DNA from: Ziziphus jujuba | Taxonomy: Eukaryota > Streptophyta > Magnoliopsida > Rosales > Rhamnaceae | Direction of reading: 5' to 3' | Assembly: GCF_031755915.1 (NCBI RefSeq) | Contig: NC_083388.1 | Coordinates: 21,540,001-21,604,000, forward strand | Length of the DNA stretch: 64,000 nucleotides | Shown here: positions 12,894 through 25,000 of the stretch, piece after piece | Layout of the letters: each line of letters opens with the position of its first letter | Position numbering within the stretch: the stretch's first letter is position 1 | The notes under the pieces: model-generated | The model's input: the letters and a program-made list of their open reading frames with translations, nothing else | What the model was told of the DNA's origin: nothing | Databases searched by the model: none | Translations under genes and position numbers: made by a program

Positions 12894-13026
12894 TCCCCGT
12901 TTAAACCACCCACTCCCTCCATCACACTACGAAAAAATCCACGGAAAACGCACTCTCAAAACAAAATCAGATTCTGATAAAAGCACTTGGAAAAGACGCC
13001 ACGTAGTCCATTTTTCTGGCAAAGTT

Positions 13027-15831
13027 ATGGAGGCAAAGAAGATCACAGCTTTTTCATTCTTGCTCTTCTTTGTTTTAGGTAAGTTCTAACAAAAATTTAT
13101 TTAGTGTTTGATTCACATAATTGAATATAATTCAAGGTTATTGAATTTAATTAACTGGGTTCGTTTCATTTTAGCTTAACTCTTTTGGGTTGGTTTGATT
13201 TTCATTGAGATTTTCTGAAAATGATTTTTTTTTTTCTTTTTTTTTCCTTTTAACATCTTTGGAAACAGTTGCTGCCGATGATCCACCTAAACTGGGTACG
13301 GTGATTGGAATTGATCTTGGAACAACATATTCTTGTGTTGGTGTATACAAGAATGGTCACGTGGAGATAATAGCCAATGACCAAGGCAACAGAATCACAC
13401 CCTCTTGGGTTGCATTCACTGATACCGAGCGTCTGATTGGAGAAGCTGCAAAGAATCAAGCAGCTCTCAATTCACATCGCACTATTTTTGACGTTAAGAG
13501 GCTCATTGGAAGAAAGTAAGTAAAAAATTCTTTTACAATTTTATTGTTTGTAATGAAAATTCAAATATTTAAAATTGGGTGTTAACTTGGATTTTATTTT
13601 CTTTTATAAGGTTTGATGATCCAGAGGTTCAAAAAGATATCAAGTTTTTACCTTATAAGGTAGTGAACAAGGATGGAAAGCCTTATATAGAGGTGAAGGT
13701 TAAAGGTGAAACTAAGGTGTTTAGTCCTGAAGAAATTAGCGCTATGATATTATCTAAGATGAAGGAGACTGCAGAGGCATATCTAGGCAAGAAAATTAAA
13801 GACGCAGTTGTCACAGTTCCAGGTATATATACATATATATGGTTTGGAATTGAAATGAAATGTCTTTTTTTTTTTTTTCTTTTTTTTGAATTTTTAGTGA
13901 TGTTTTTATTTTAAATAGCATTTTCTTTTATAATGGAGTAGTTTGGAGCTCTAGCTACAAGTTTAGATGCTCATTTGGAGGAGAAAACTTTGACCACTAA
14001 GTAATGAACTTTGGATGAGTTAATATCTTGATTTTGGAAAGTTGTGACATCAAAAACACTTTAGATGCTCATATACGATTGTTACTAAGTATAGCTTATA
14101 CAACCTTTTATTTGCTCTGTTTTAGCTTATTTCAATGATGCCCAGAGGCAAGCAACAAAGGATGCAGGCATTATTGCTGGATTAAATGTGGCTCGGATCA
14201 TCAACGAGCCTACAGCTGCCGCTATTGCCTATGGTCTAGACAAAAAAGGAGGAGAGAAAAACATTTTGGTCTATGATCTTGGCGGTGGGACCTTCGATGT
14301 TAGCATTTTGACAATCGATAATGGTGTGTTTGAGGTTTTGGCTACAAGTGGAGATACCCATTTGGGAGGAGAAGACTTTGATCACAGAGTCATGGACTAC
14401 TTCATCAAGTTGATTAAGAAGAAGTATAACAAAGATATCAGCAAGGATAACAAGGCACTAGGGAAGCTTCGTAGGGAATGTGAAAGAGCTAAGAGGGCAT
14501 TGAGCAGCCAACATCAAGTAAGAGTGGAGATTGAGTCTCTTTTTGATGGAATCGATTTCTCTGAACCCTTGACAAGAGCTAGATTTGAGGAGTTGAACAT
14601 GGACTTGTTTAAGAAGACTATGGGACCAGTGAAAAAGGCTTTGGAAGATGCAGGCCTAAAGAAAACAGATATCCATGAGATTGTGCTTGTTGGAGGGAGT
14701 ACAAGAATTCCAAAGGTGCAACAGCTTTTGAAGGACTTCTTTGATGGGAAAGAACCAAACAAGGGTGTTAACCCTGATGAGGCTGTGGCCTATGGTGCTG
14801 GAGTTCAAGGTGGAATCCTTAGTGGCGAAGGCGGTGATGAAACCAAAGGTAATTAAATATATTAGATTGTATTTATTACGTTGTAAAATTTTGGATAAAT
14901 AGCATAGAAACTGATTATGAGCAATTGCTTCTTGATTTGCAGACATCCTTTTGCTTGATGTTGCACCCTTGAGTTTGGGTATTGAAACTGTTGGGGGTGT
15001 CATGACAAAGTTGATTCCAAGGAATACTGTCATTCCAACTAAGAAGTCTCAGATATTTACAACTTACCAAGACCAGCAATCCACAGTGTCTATTAAGGTA
15101 TATGAAGGGGAAAGAAGCTTGACAAAGGATTGTCGCGAGCTTGGAAGATTCGATCTCTCTGGCATTCCACCTGCTCCAAGGTAAATGTCAACATCACTTA
15201 AATGAAGCTTTCTTTTTTGGTCAAACGTTTAGTTGGAAAAGGGGTTCTTGATGAATTTATCTATCGAAACTGAATTTGAAATATTTACATTGTGATTGCA
15301 TCTTTGTCTTAACATATATATCTATATGCCAACTGCAGGGGAGTGCCTCAAATTGAGGTCACCTTTGAGGTTGATGCAAATGGAATCCTTCATGTGAAAG
15401 CCGAGGACAAAGCAGCAAAGAAATCAGAATCCATTACAATTACAAATGACAAAGGGCGTCTCAGCCAGGAAGAGATCGAAAGGATGGTTAAGGAGGCTGA
15501 AGAATTCGCTGAAGAAGATAAGAAAATAAAGGAAAAGATTGATGCTAGGAACAAACTTGAGACCTACATTTACAACATGAAGAGCAGCATCAATGAGAAG
15601 GACAAGCTAGCAGATAAACTAGATTCAGATGACAAGGAAAAGATTGAGAGCACCTTGAAGGAGGCTCTTGAATGGCTAGACGACAATCAAAACGCAGAAA
15701 AGGATGATTTTGATGAGAAGTTGAAGGAGGTGGAGGCGGTATGCAATCCTATCATCAAGCAAGTGTATGAGAAGAGTGGTGGAAGTTCAACCACTTCTGA
15801 AGATGATAATGAACCAAATGATGAATTATAG
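13027..15831 (+). CDS. Luminal-binding protein (BiP, ER HSP70), tandem copy 1
   Basis: BiP is the ATP-driven HSP70 chaperone of the ER lumen. It binds unfolded secretory proteins and takes part in unfolded-protein-response sensing. Exons: 13027-13078, 13269-13515, 13611-13822, 14126-14848, 14943-15180 and 15339-15831, joining in frame to about 654 residues. A signal peptide ([20 protein letters not shown]) precedes the nucleotide-binding domain, with [11 protein letters not shown] at about 30-40, [12 protein letters not shown] and [14 protein letters not shown]. The interdomain linker (DVAPLSLG) begins near 417, followed by the substrate-binding domain and lid. The protein ends in NDEL rather than HDEL or KDEL. 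It keeps FDGKEPNKG, as most plant BiPs do. The second copy follows 1.8 kb downstream on the same strand with matching intron positions, so the pair is a tandem duplication. I judge the gene intact. Confidence 0.95.
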
Positions 15832-17280
15832 AGAATAGGATTTTTTTTTTTTTTTTCTTTTCTTTTTTCCTTATTTTTTCTTTGTTGATGTTTGGTTTTC
15901 CTTCAATTTTATTTTTTTGCCCTTCCAAAATCCTTGATGCATGATGGCTAGAAAATTATGTGGCTGGTATTTTCGAATTCAGCGTATAAAAAAAGAGCTT
16001 AAATATCTATATTGACCTTTCTATAAGAAAAGAAAAAAAGAGTTTCAATATTGAAAGCCTGGGTTATAGATTTTTTTTAATTCAGAAAGTGCTAGTAATG
16101 CATTCTGGCAAACAAGTTTCTTGCTTAATTGATCTTGTTTTCGATGGTTCTCTACTTGAGAATGCGCCTTTCCTGTGGTTGTACCTAAATTTAGAAGCGA
16201 ATATTAACTACTACTATGATTATATTAGCAAAAATAGAAATTATTCACAATAAATAAATCAATGGAAAACTTTCAACGTGGGTATCGGTGGAAAATTTTC
16301 AGCATGAGCAAGTTCGGTACCTTATAAAGTGTTCGGCAGCTTTGTCACGTTTGCCAAGGTGCATAATTTTATTTGAGCCTCCACTTTATCCAACCTAAAA
16401 GCCATGGGGCTGGGTTTATACCGTATTAGTCATTTCAACCTTATTTATTTATTTATTTTTTCACAAGCAATCCTTTTTTTTATTTTTAATTTCATTTCAC
16501 AAACACCGTTGTTTCGTCGCTATTGCACATCAATGTTTTTTTGCCCTTTTTATTTTTTTATTTGAATATTTTTTTTAAAATTATTAATTATTTCAAATTT
16601 TATCCTTATAATTGGAATTCATGTTTTTAGAATAGAGGTAGAACTACTTAACTATTAAAACTAATCTCTTTTTACTTTTATAAAACTGTTAAGTTTTTTT
16701 GTTTAATTTTTTTAATATTATATAATTTTAGGTAATGGAATAATTATATATTAATATTAATGATAAAGATTCAATTTAATATATAAAAAATAATATAAAT
16801 ATTTTTAAAATTTTGATTATATTATTTAAAAATAATAACAATTTAAATTTATTAATTATAATATAGAAATCAATAATATTAATAATAATCAATTTTATTT
16901 TAATAAAAATAATTTTTTGTAAAAAATATGTACAATATGGTAAGAGTATGCATTTAATATGGTACAATATTACTACAACACAAACCAATATAACACATAT
17001 TAATACAATGTAGGTTAATAGAATATATTATAATACAATTTTGCATACAAAAAGTCTCCCATATGTACACGTATAAACTTTGCTATAAAATGAATGAAAC
17101 GAACAAAAATAAATAATTATTAATGTAGAATTTATAAAACGAATTAAATACAGATGCACATATACTCTTTTGATCAATCCCTTCATACTTTCTCATTAAT
17201 ATCTTATTTTTAATATTTCAACTTTGTAGAATACGTTGATATTTATCATTTTTTTTTTTAAAAAAAGCGATGCAAGCGTC
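15832..17280. other. Spacer between the two BiP genes
   Basis: Contains the 3' flank of BiP copy 1, which is T-rich from 15841, then AT-rich DNA with no supported exon. The promoter of copy 2 occupies the last 300 bases or so. Confidence 0.55.
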
Positions 17281-17281
17281 C

Positions 17282-17290
17282 TGACGTGGC
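17282..17290 (+). promoter_or_regulatory. UPRE-like TGACGTGG site, BiP copy 2 promoter
   Basis: TGACGTGGC matches the TGACGTGG core of unfolded-protein-response elements. A second TGACGTGG lies at 17384-17391 within the ERSE. Confidence 0.55.
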
Positions 17291-17386
17291 ATTCCCTGGC
17301 TTATCTAATTGACGGTTCAAAAGGACACAGCAACTTATTTTAAAATTATCAATTTCCTAGCCATTGTGAAACTCCAACGAAGCTGA

Positions 17387-17405
17387 CGTGGCCTTCTATG
17401 ATTGG
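17387..17405 (-). promoter_or_regulatory. Canonical ER stress response element (ERSE)
   Basis: The plus strand reads CGTGG-N9-ATTGG, the exact reverse complement of the ERSE consensus CCAAT-N9-CCACG. ERSEs are bound by NF-Y together with bZIP28/ATF6-type factors and drive BiP induction under ER stress. The site is 93 bases upstream of the TATA box of copy 2, and it overlaps a TGACGTGG core. I found no exact ERSE in the copy 1 promoter. Confidence 0.75.
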
Positions 17406-17497
17406 ATGAAATACATAATCATGACAACAAACCTAGAATCAGTAATCCATGTCATACATGGATTTGGAAATAGAAAAAGACTTGAACATGTGATGCC

Positions 17498-17505
17498 TAT
17501 ATAAA
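17498..17505 (+). promoter_or_regulatory. TATA box of BiP copy 2
   Basis: TATATAAA lies 94 bases before the start codon at 17599 and just downstream of the ERSE. Confidence 0.65.
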
Positions 17506-17598
17506 CCGCTAACACTTTAATTTTTAATTCACGTACCAACCACTCGAAGAAGTCTGCAATTTACTTCCAGTTTCACGTACTCAGCACAGTCTGCTTCC

Positions 17599-20534
17599 AT
17601 GGCTACCTTCAAGACTAGAAAGCCTTTATTTTTCCTTCTCTTCGTGGTTTTACGTGAGTATAACAAAAACTTAATATGTTTGTTTAATTTTTGCTCATAA
17701 TATGTGTTCTTATTTTGTTTATGGTTTTACGTGAGTATAACAAAAACTTAATATGTTTGTTTAATTTTTGTTCATAATATGTGTTCTTATTTTGTTTATG
17801 TTCGGAACGAAATAAACAAGACTAAAATAATTTGTCTTTTAGAATTTATTCTTCCTTTCATACGGTACAAACTTACAAATCTTAAATTAAAATTAATTTG
17901 AAACTCATTAGCAACCTCTATACATGAACCATCTCTGGCATTCAAAAGTATATGAGTTATATAATATATTAGGGACCTGTTCATGTTTCGGTTGATTCCC
18001 CATAAAAAAAAAAAAAAAAAATTTAGCATTCGATTCAAACATAATATATGCTTAGCTTTACTTTAGATTATTATTATTATTACTTTTTATTATTATTTTT
18101 TTTTTATTACACAGTTTTGCCTTTCAAGAGTACTAAATGTTTTTGTTTTGTTGTTTTTTTTTTTTTTTTTTTTTTTTTTTCCAACAGAAGCTATGTTTGT
18201 GTTAGCCATAACATCTGGAGGTTCATCTAAACATGGCAGCGTGATTGGAATTGATCTTGGCACCACATATTCATGTGTTGGTGTCTACAAGAACGACCAT
18301 GTAGAGATTATAGCCAACGATCAAGGAAACAGGATCACCCCTTCTTGGGTTGCGTTTACTGATGCCGAGCGTCTCATCGGTGAGTCTTCGAAAAATCAAG
18401 CAGCTCTAAACGCTGAACGCACATTTTTCGACGTCAAGCGTCTCATTGGAAGAAAGTAAGTTCAATTTTCATCAATGTTTCAAACCAAACTTTTAGCCTT
18501 TTTTTTTGGGACTCTGTTATATGGGAAAGAAAATCACTGACTCTGTTACATTTTGGTCTGGTATATATGTAGGTTTGATGATCCAGTTGTTCAAAAGGTT
18601 ATCAAGTATTTGCCTTATAAAGTAGTGAACAAAGATGGAAAACCATATATACAAGCAAAGGTCAAGGGTGAGACCAAAGTGTTTAGTCCTGAGGAAATCA
18701 GTGCTATGGTCTTGACCAAGATGAAGGAGACAGCTGAGGCTTATATGGGAAAGAAAATTACTGATGCTGTGGTCACCGTTCCAGGTATATATATCAAACT
18801 TGATTAATGCTATTACTATCAATAGCCAACTATATTTCAATTGGGTTGTCTTTATTTTCTTGGAATAATGTGTTTGAATTATTGGATTTATTGCAGCTTA
18901 TTTCAATGATGCACAAAGACAGGCTACCAAAGATGCAGGCAAGATTGCCGGGCTCAATGTGATTAGGATCATCAATGAACCTACAGCAGCAGCAATTGCC
19001 TATGGTCTGGATCAAAAAGGAGTAGAAAAGAACATTTTGGTCTATGATCTTGGTGGTGGAACTTTCGATGTTAGTATCTTAAGCATCGATAATGGTGTAT
19101 TTGAGGTTCTGTCTACAAATGGAGATACCCATTTGGGCGGTGAAGATTTTGACCACAGAGTTATGGACTATTTCATCAAGCTGATCAAGAAGAAGTACAA
19201 CCATGATATTAGCAAAGACAACAAAGCTCTTGGTAAGCTTCGAAGGGAATGCGAAAGAGCCAAGAGAGCATTGAGTAGCCAGCACCAAGTACGAGTAGAG
19301 ATCGAGGCCCTTTTCGATGGTATCGATTTCTCTGAAACTTTGACAAGGGCTAGATTTGAGGAGTTGAACATGGACCTGTTCAAGAAGACCATGGGGCCCG
19401 TAAAAAGGGCTTTGGAAGACGCAAGACTGAAGAAATCAGATATAGATGAGATTGTACTTGTTGGAGGAAGTACAAGAATACCAAAAGTGAGAGAGCTTTT
19501 GAAGGACTTCTTTGGCAAAGAACCAAGCAAAGGTGTTAATCCTGATGAGGCAGTTGCTTATGGAGCTACAGTCCAAGGTGGTATCATTAGTGGTGAAGGT
19601 GGAGATGAAACCAAAGGTAATAATCACTGATTTGTCTGATAATGAGTTTATTTCATTTTGGATTAGTTACTGAAAGAACTAATTAATATTTTCTTCTTTG
19701 ACTTTTCAGATGTTGTTGTTCTTGATGTCACTTCCTTGAGTCTGGGAATTGAAACAGTTGGAGGTGTTATGACAAAATTGATACCAAGAAATACTGCAAT
19801 ACCAGTGAAGAAATCTCAGGTGTTTACCACCTACCAAGACCAGCAAAACACTGTTTCTATCAGGGTATTTGAAGGTGAAAGAAGCATGACAAAGGATTGT
19901 CATGAGCTTGGAACATTTGAGCTCTCTGGTATTCCACCTGCTCCAAGGTAAAAACACTTTGGTTTCCAAACAAATTAAAATTTGATTTTCAATCAAATAT
20001 TAGTATACTATTGCAATTGCCCAATTGATAATTTTTGATTTGTGTTTCAGGGGAGTGCCTCAAATTGAAGTCACATTTGAGGTTACCACAGAGGGAATTC
20101 TACATGTGAAGGCTGAGGATAAAGCAGCTAAGAATTCGAAAACCATAACCATTACCAATGACAAAGGTCGCCTAAGCCAGGAAGAGATTGATAGGATGGT
20201 TCAGGAGGCTGAAGAGTTTGCAGAGGAGGATAAGAAAGTGAAGGAAAGAATTGATGCCAGGAACAATCTAGAAAGCTATGTTTACAACATGAAGACTAGC
20301 ATCAATGATAAGGAAAAGCTTGCGGAGAAGATAGATTTGGAAGACAAGGAGAAGATGGAGAACACATTGAAGGAAGCTCTTGAATGGCTAGATGAGAATC
20401 AGAACGCAGAGAAGGATGACTTTGTTGAGAAGCTCAAGGAAGTGGAATCTGTATGCAATCCAGTCATAAAGCAAGCTTATGAGAATAGTAATGGTGGTGA
20501 TTTTGAAGATGAAGATCAAAATGATGAATTGTAA
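17599..20534 (+). CDS. Luminal-binding protein (BiP, ER HSP70), tandem copy 2
   Basis: Second intact BiP gene. Exons: 17599-17653, 18188-18455, 18573-18784, 18897-19616, 19710-19947 and 20051-20534, joining in frame to about 658 residues with the same intron positions as copy 1. The signal peptide region ([20 protein letters not shown]...) differs completely from copy 1, while the nucleotide-binding domain ([25 protein letters not shown]) is nearly the same. Copy 2 departs from the usual BiP consensus in places. It has FGKEPSKG without the Asp found in copy 1. It has LDVTSLSLG where copy 1 has LDVAPLSLG in the interdomain linker. It also ends in NDEL. Its promoter has an exact ERSE and two TGACGTGG cores, so I infer strong ER-stress induction. 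Intron 1 contains a 77-base tandem duplication that copies the splice donor. The divergent, stress-element-rich copy resembles the behaviour of Arabidopsis BiP3, but orthology needs a tree. Confidence 0.95.
17645..17798 (+). repeat. 77-base tandem duplication spanning a splice donor
   Basis: The stretch beginning TGGTTTTACGTGAGTATAAC is present twice with a 77-base period, differing at about one base (GCTCAT against GTTCAT). The first copy includes the last bases of BiP copy 2 exon 1 and its GTGAGT donor at 17654. The second puts an identical donor at 17731. Confidence 0.9.
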
Positions 20535-21240
20535 AGGAATATGTTTTTAGTTTCCTTTAGGATGTTTCAGTGGCATTTTTTTATGGTTACTACTATTTTT
20601 TCTTAATAAACTTTTATGAATTACATATACAGTATTCGTCATAAAAGTTGGTCCACAAAAATTATTATACACTAAATTTAGAAGTTCGGATGATAATAGT
20701 AATGAGATAAATCATTTTTGCTTCTGATATTTTCTGACTAATGATACTGGAAGATGTACCATAAGTCCCAAAAAGTGCCATAGATCATCTTTCAGTATTA
20801 ACTTTTTAATTAACCTAGTAACATTTGGACTTAAAGTGTATAAAGATTTGATTAAATTAAATTTTTGCAATAAAATTGATAAAAATTAACGTGTGATTTT
20901 GTTCCTATACATTTTATTTCAATAAATCCTTACGCTTTTTATCAAGCAATAGAATTTAATTTAAAGATATTATTTATGTTGATCAATGTAGAACAAATGT
21001 TTAATTTCATAAGGGGTTAAAAAAAAAAAAGAAAAAATTTTATAGATCTTTTAAATCTTCTACTTATGGTTGAATTTTGAAAATACCTTCAAATAAATCC
21101 TAAATATAAATGCTCGTTTTCACCAAAAATAATGGATTAAAAAAAAAAAAATTAATACAACATGCTCGTGGTCGTGGGCTCGGACCTAGGAGAAAATAAC
21201 AAGGTAATCTGGCCCAATACAATAGACGACATGGCGTATG
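20535..21240. other. Spacer between BiP copy 2 and RECQSIM
   Basis: Three-prime flank of BiP copy 2 followed by AT-rich non-coding DNA. No exon or RNA gene is supported. Confidence 0.5.
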
Positions 21241-21264
21241 CTAAAAGAGTAAAAGATAGCGTGG

Positions 21265-21373
21265 ATGGCCAAACGACATATCGCATCTAAAATTCTTCAA
21301 AACTTCGGCGAATATTTTAAGTTTGGCGGGTGCGAGCGAAGCTCCGTAGCATCAGGCATTTCGAGGGATGTGA
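21265..21373 (+). other. Possible 5' leader exon / short upstream ORF of RECQSIM
   Basis: A less AT-rich block opens with ATG at 21265 (MAKRHIASKILQNF...) and could end at a donor near 21374 (ATTCAG-GTTCGT) or run to a stop at 21451. It lies 700-800 bases before the RECQSIM start with a T-rich stretch between, as expected for a 5' UTR exon and leader intron. The peptide matches no family I know. Transcript data would settle it. Confidence 0.3.
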
Positions 21374-22067
21374 TATTCAGGTTCGTAAATTATCTGTACA
21401 GCAATTCGAGGGTTTCATCTCTGTTTTTTTATTTTTATTTTTATTTTTTTTAATTTTTTTTGGCTTTTCAGGTTTGTAAGCTATTTTTTCTGCGTCGATT
21501 TATTTATTTTTCTTTATTTATTTATAAAATTCTAAATATTCGGGGCCAATATGATGGGCGTAGATTGTCTTTATAAACTGCTTTTTTTAATAATTTAAGG
21601 TGTGGAATTTACCAAAAACAATTGAGGTATAGAACTGTCTTTCATGGTTGGTAATCTTCATTCTTCAGTTCTTCACTGATTGGTTGCTGAGAAAATAATA
21701 ATGATTAATGAGAGTGGAAAAGGAAATAAAGAAACTTGGACCTAGAAAATCTTGATGTAGTGAACTGAGCCTTGTGCTAGTACAGCAAATTGGACTTCTT
21801 TTCTCACTAAAAGTTTTGTTTTGTTTTCTGTCTCAATTACGCTCTTCAGTTTTCTCATCGTCTAAGACAAAGGGTAAGGTTTTGTTTGGTCGATGAGAAA
21901 TGGTAGGAAAATAAATGGGTTAAATCGTGAGGGAATTTCCAATAGAACTGCAAATTGTGGTAAAATTTTTAGTTTTTTAATTGTGGGAATTTGTGTTTTT
22001 CAGTTACATTTTGATGCAAGCTTAGCCTTGGGTATCCCAGTGTTTTCCTAGAAAACATTTGCACACC

Positions 22068-25000
22068 ATGGATGGCCAAGGTAGCTCTTCTGATCAAGTC
22101 ATTGCGAAGCTGATTGAAATGGGATTTACAAATTCCTCCGTCAAGGATGCTGTACAAGCAGTGGGTTCATCATTTGATGATGCTCTTGAATACATATTAA
22201 ACAGCTGTGATAGAAACAGTGAGAGAGCAACAAGTAGTTCTAGATGTTCCCCAAGCAATGGAAAGGCTCCGAGGAAAAGAGCTTTGTCCTCCTTGTCTGC
22301 ATTGAGTCAAATGCGACAGTCTAGCATAGTTGAACATTTCCAATCCTCTCGTAGACCCAAACATAGCAAGATGGATGCTATAGGTGATGCATCAGTTTCT
22401 GTAGGTAAAGTATTTCCTGTTCATGTTGAACAATGTAAGCAACCTCTTTCATACGAAAGTTATCACGACAGAAATTCAACAGAAACATTTACATTTAATT
22501 GCCCACAAGAGGTGGATTCAGGATCAGATTGGGAGCAAAAAGTTAATGGTATTTTGCAAAAGCATTTTGGTTATTCATCCTTGAAAAAGTTTCAGAGAGA
22601 AGCCTTGACTGCTTGGCTAGCTCACCAAGACTGTCTTGTTCTTGCTGCAACAGGAGCAGGTACCATTATATTTCTTATATGCAATTCTGTTCCTCTGCTA
22701 GTTTATTGGATGGATATCAACTCTTTACGCACAATCACCTTTTGGCAGGAAAATCTCTGTGTTTTCAGATTCCAGCAATACTGACAGGGAAGGTTGTTGT
22801 TGTGATTTCACCCTTGATAAGCTTGATGCATGATCAGTGCTTGAAACTTGCAAAATATGGGGTCTCTGCTTGCTTTCTTGGCTCTGGGCAACCAGATAGT
22901 ACTGTAGAGAATAAGGCAATGAAAGGCATGTATAGCATAATATACATATGCCCTGAAACGGTTATAAGGTGAAATATCCAAAACACTAGACAGCTTTTGA
23001 TTGGATGAGGATTTGTTTGTTTTGATTGTCTAAAATATACAACCTATTGTGCTGCAGACTGATAAAACCACTTCAACATTTAACAGAAAGCCGTGGAATC
23101 GCACTATTTGCAATTGATGAAGTCCATTGTGTTTCTAAGTGGGGCCATGATTTTCGGCCATACTACAGGTTTATTTTACTATGTCCACTTTACTACTGAA
23201 GAAGTCCTATTTAATTCTGGATAGTATGTTCACGATTAGCATGAAAAAAGCCTTTCTCTTTGCTTCCAGCCTAAAATGTCTGCTACCAATATTATCAACA
23301 AACCGGGAACAAGTTATTATTAATTCAGTATTTAACTTGCTTCTACTTTATCTTACCTTATATCTGGTTTAAGTTTCTCTTGCTTTCCTCCTTAATCTTT
23401 AAGGTTCTATCCACTCTTTCAGGCATCAACTTAGTTTCTAATAGATGATTAAAATTTTCAGCCTTTGACATGTGTATTCAAATGTTTCAGGAGGTTGTCA
23501 GTATTGAGAGAGAACTTCACTGCTAGCAGTTTAAAATTTTTAAAGTCAGATATACCGATAATGGCATTGACTGCAACTGCCACAATTCAGGTTCGAGAAG
23601 ACATTATCAAGTCCCTAGCTATGTCGAATGAAACAAAGGTTGTGCTTACTTCATTTTTCAGGGAAAACTTGAGGTTTTCGGTGAGTTTCATCTCCACCCA
23701 CCCAACCCCCACCTCTCCTTCCCTTTTCCACATTTTAGTATGGTTTCAGTTTCAGGATTATGTTCATAAGAAAACTTTATGATTAATTGGTTCTGTTTAA
23801 CAGGTAAAACATAGTCGAACATCTTCACGGTCTTCTTATCAGAAGGATTTCCAAGAACTTATAGATATTTATGTGACAAAGATAAAAACAGGTGAAAAGA
23901 AACAACATATCTTTTCGCAAGAATTAGGCAATGCATCTGATACTTCTGTTAATAATAGCATATCAGAGCAAGATGACATTTCTGAAACTGATTTGAGCGA
24001 CATTGAGGATGGTTACTACGACATAGATGATGAAGTAAATTCAACTAAGAAAAATGGTTCAAGGGCTACTAAGGGAAAAGAAATGTCAGTAGAGTACTTG
24101 GAAAATGAAGTTGACATCTATCAGAGTGTAGATGATTGGGATGGTACAAAAATTTTGCAAGTTCTGATGCTTTTTGTTTAATTTATTTTTATTTTTTATA
24201 ATTAAATGTTATCTTATATGCTGTTCTCTAAGGCATAATTAAATTGGAATTTAATTTACAAACGTATAGTATGAATTCTCTTTGCTTTAATAATTTGATA
24301 TTTGTTCTTTAATTCTAAGCACTTTTTACAGTTGCCTGTGGTGAATTCTGTGCACAATCTCCTCTTCGGGACAGGGATATCAGTGGGTTTAAGACTGTGG
24401 GTTCCCCAAAAGGACTGGAAGAAGGACTAAAATGTATACAGGAGACTTCAGACCAAGGACTAACTATCATATACGTCCCCACTAGAAAAGAAACATTGAG
24501 TATCACAAAGTATTTATGTGGGTGTGGTGTGAAGGCTGCTGCTTATAATGCAGCGGTATGTTTAAAGTTTTATAATAACATATATAGTGTTTTCTTCTGT
24601 TACAATCCAATATGTGGTCCTCTCTATGTCTCTGCCTTATAAACCAATGTTTTACTTGAGTAAGAATTCGCTGCCTAAATATTTTCTTGAGAGACTATTA
24701 TAATTATATAGGCTTGTGCTATAACGATTTACCTTTGAAAAGTGATTGGCTGCACAATCATTTTTCATCGAAACACTATAAGATGCCATAAAAATTATAT
24801 TTTTCATGAACTTATTGAAGCTGGCTGATGATATGATGATATCCTTTTAATGGTCCTATTTTGCAAGTCCATTAAGAAATACTGTTCTCCATATCATTGC
24901 AGTTACTTTAGCAATATTATATCTAAAATGTTTGCTGAATTCAAGATGCTCCATGCTATTTCTAAAACTGTCTACTGTTTGATGCAACTAATGTATGAGT

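Noticed and set aside
12700..12900. An ERSE in the BiP copy 1 promoter
   Set aside because: CCACG and ATTGG both occur, but no pair has the required orientation with nine bases between; only a UPRE-like site is kept, with low confidence.
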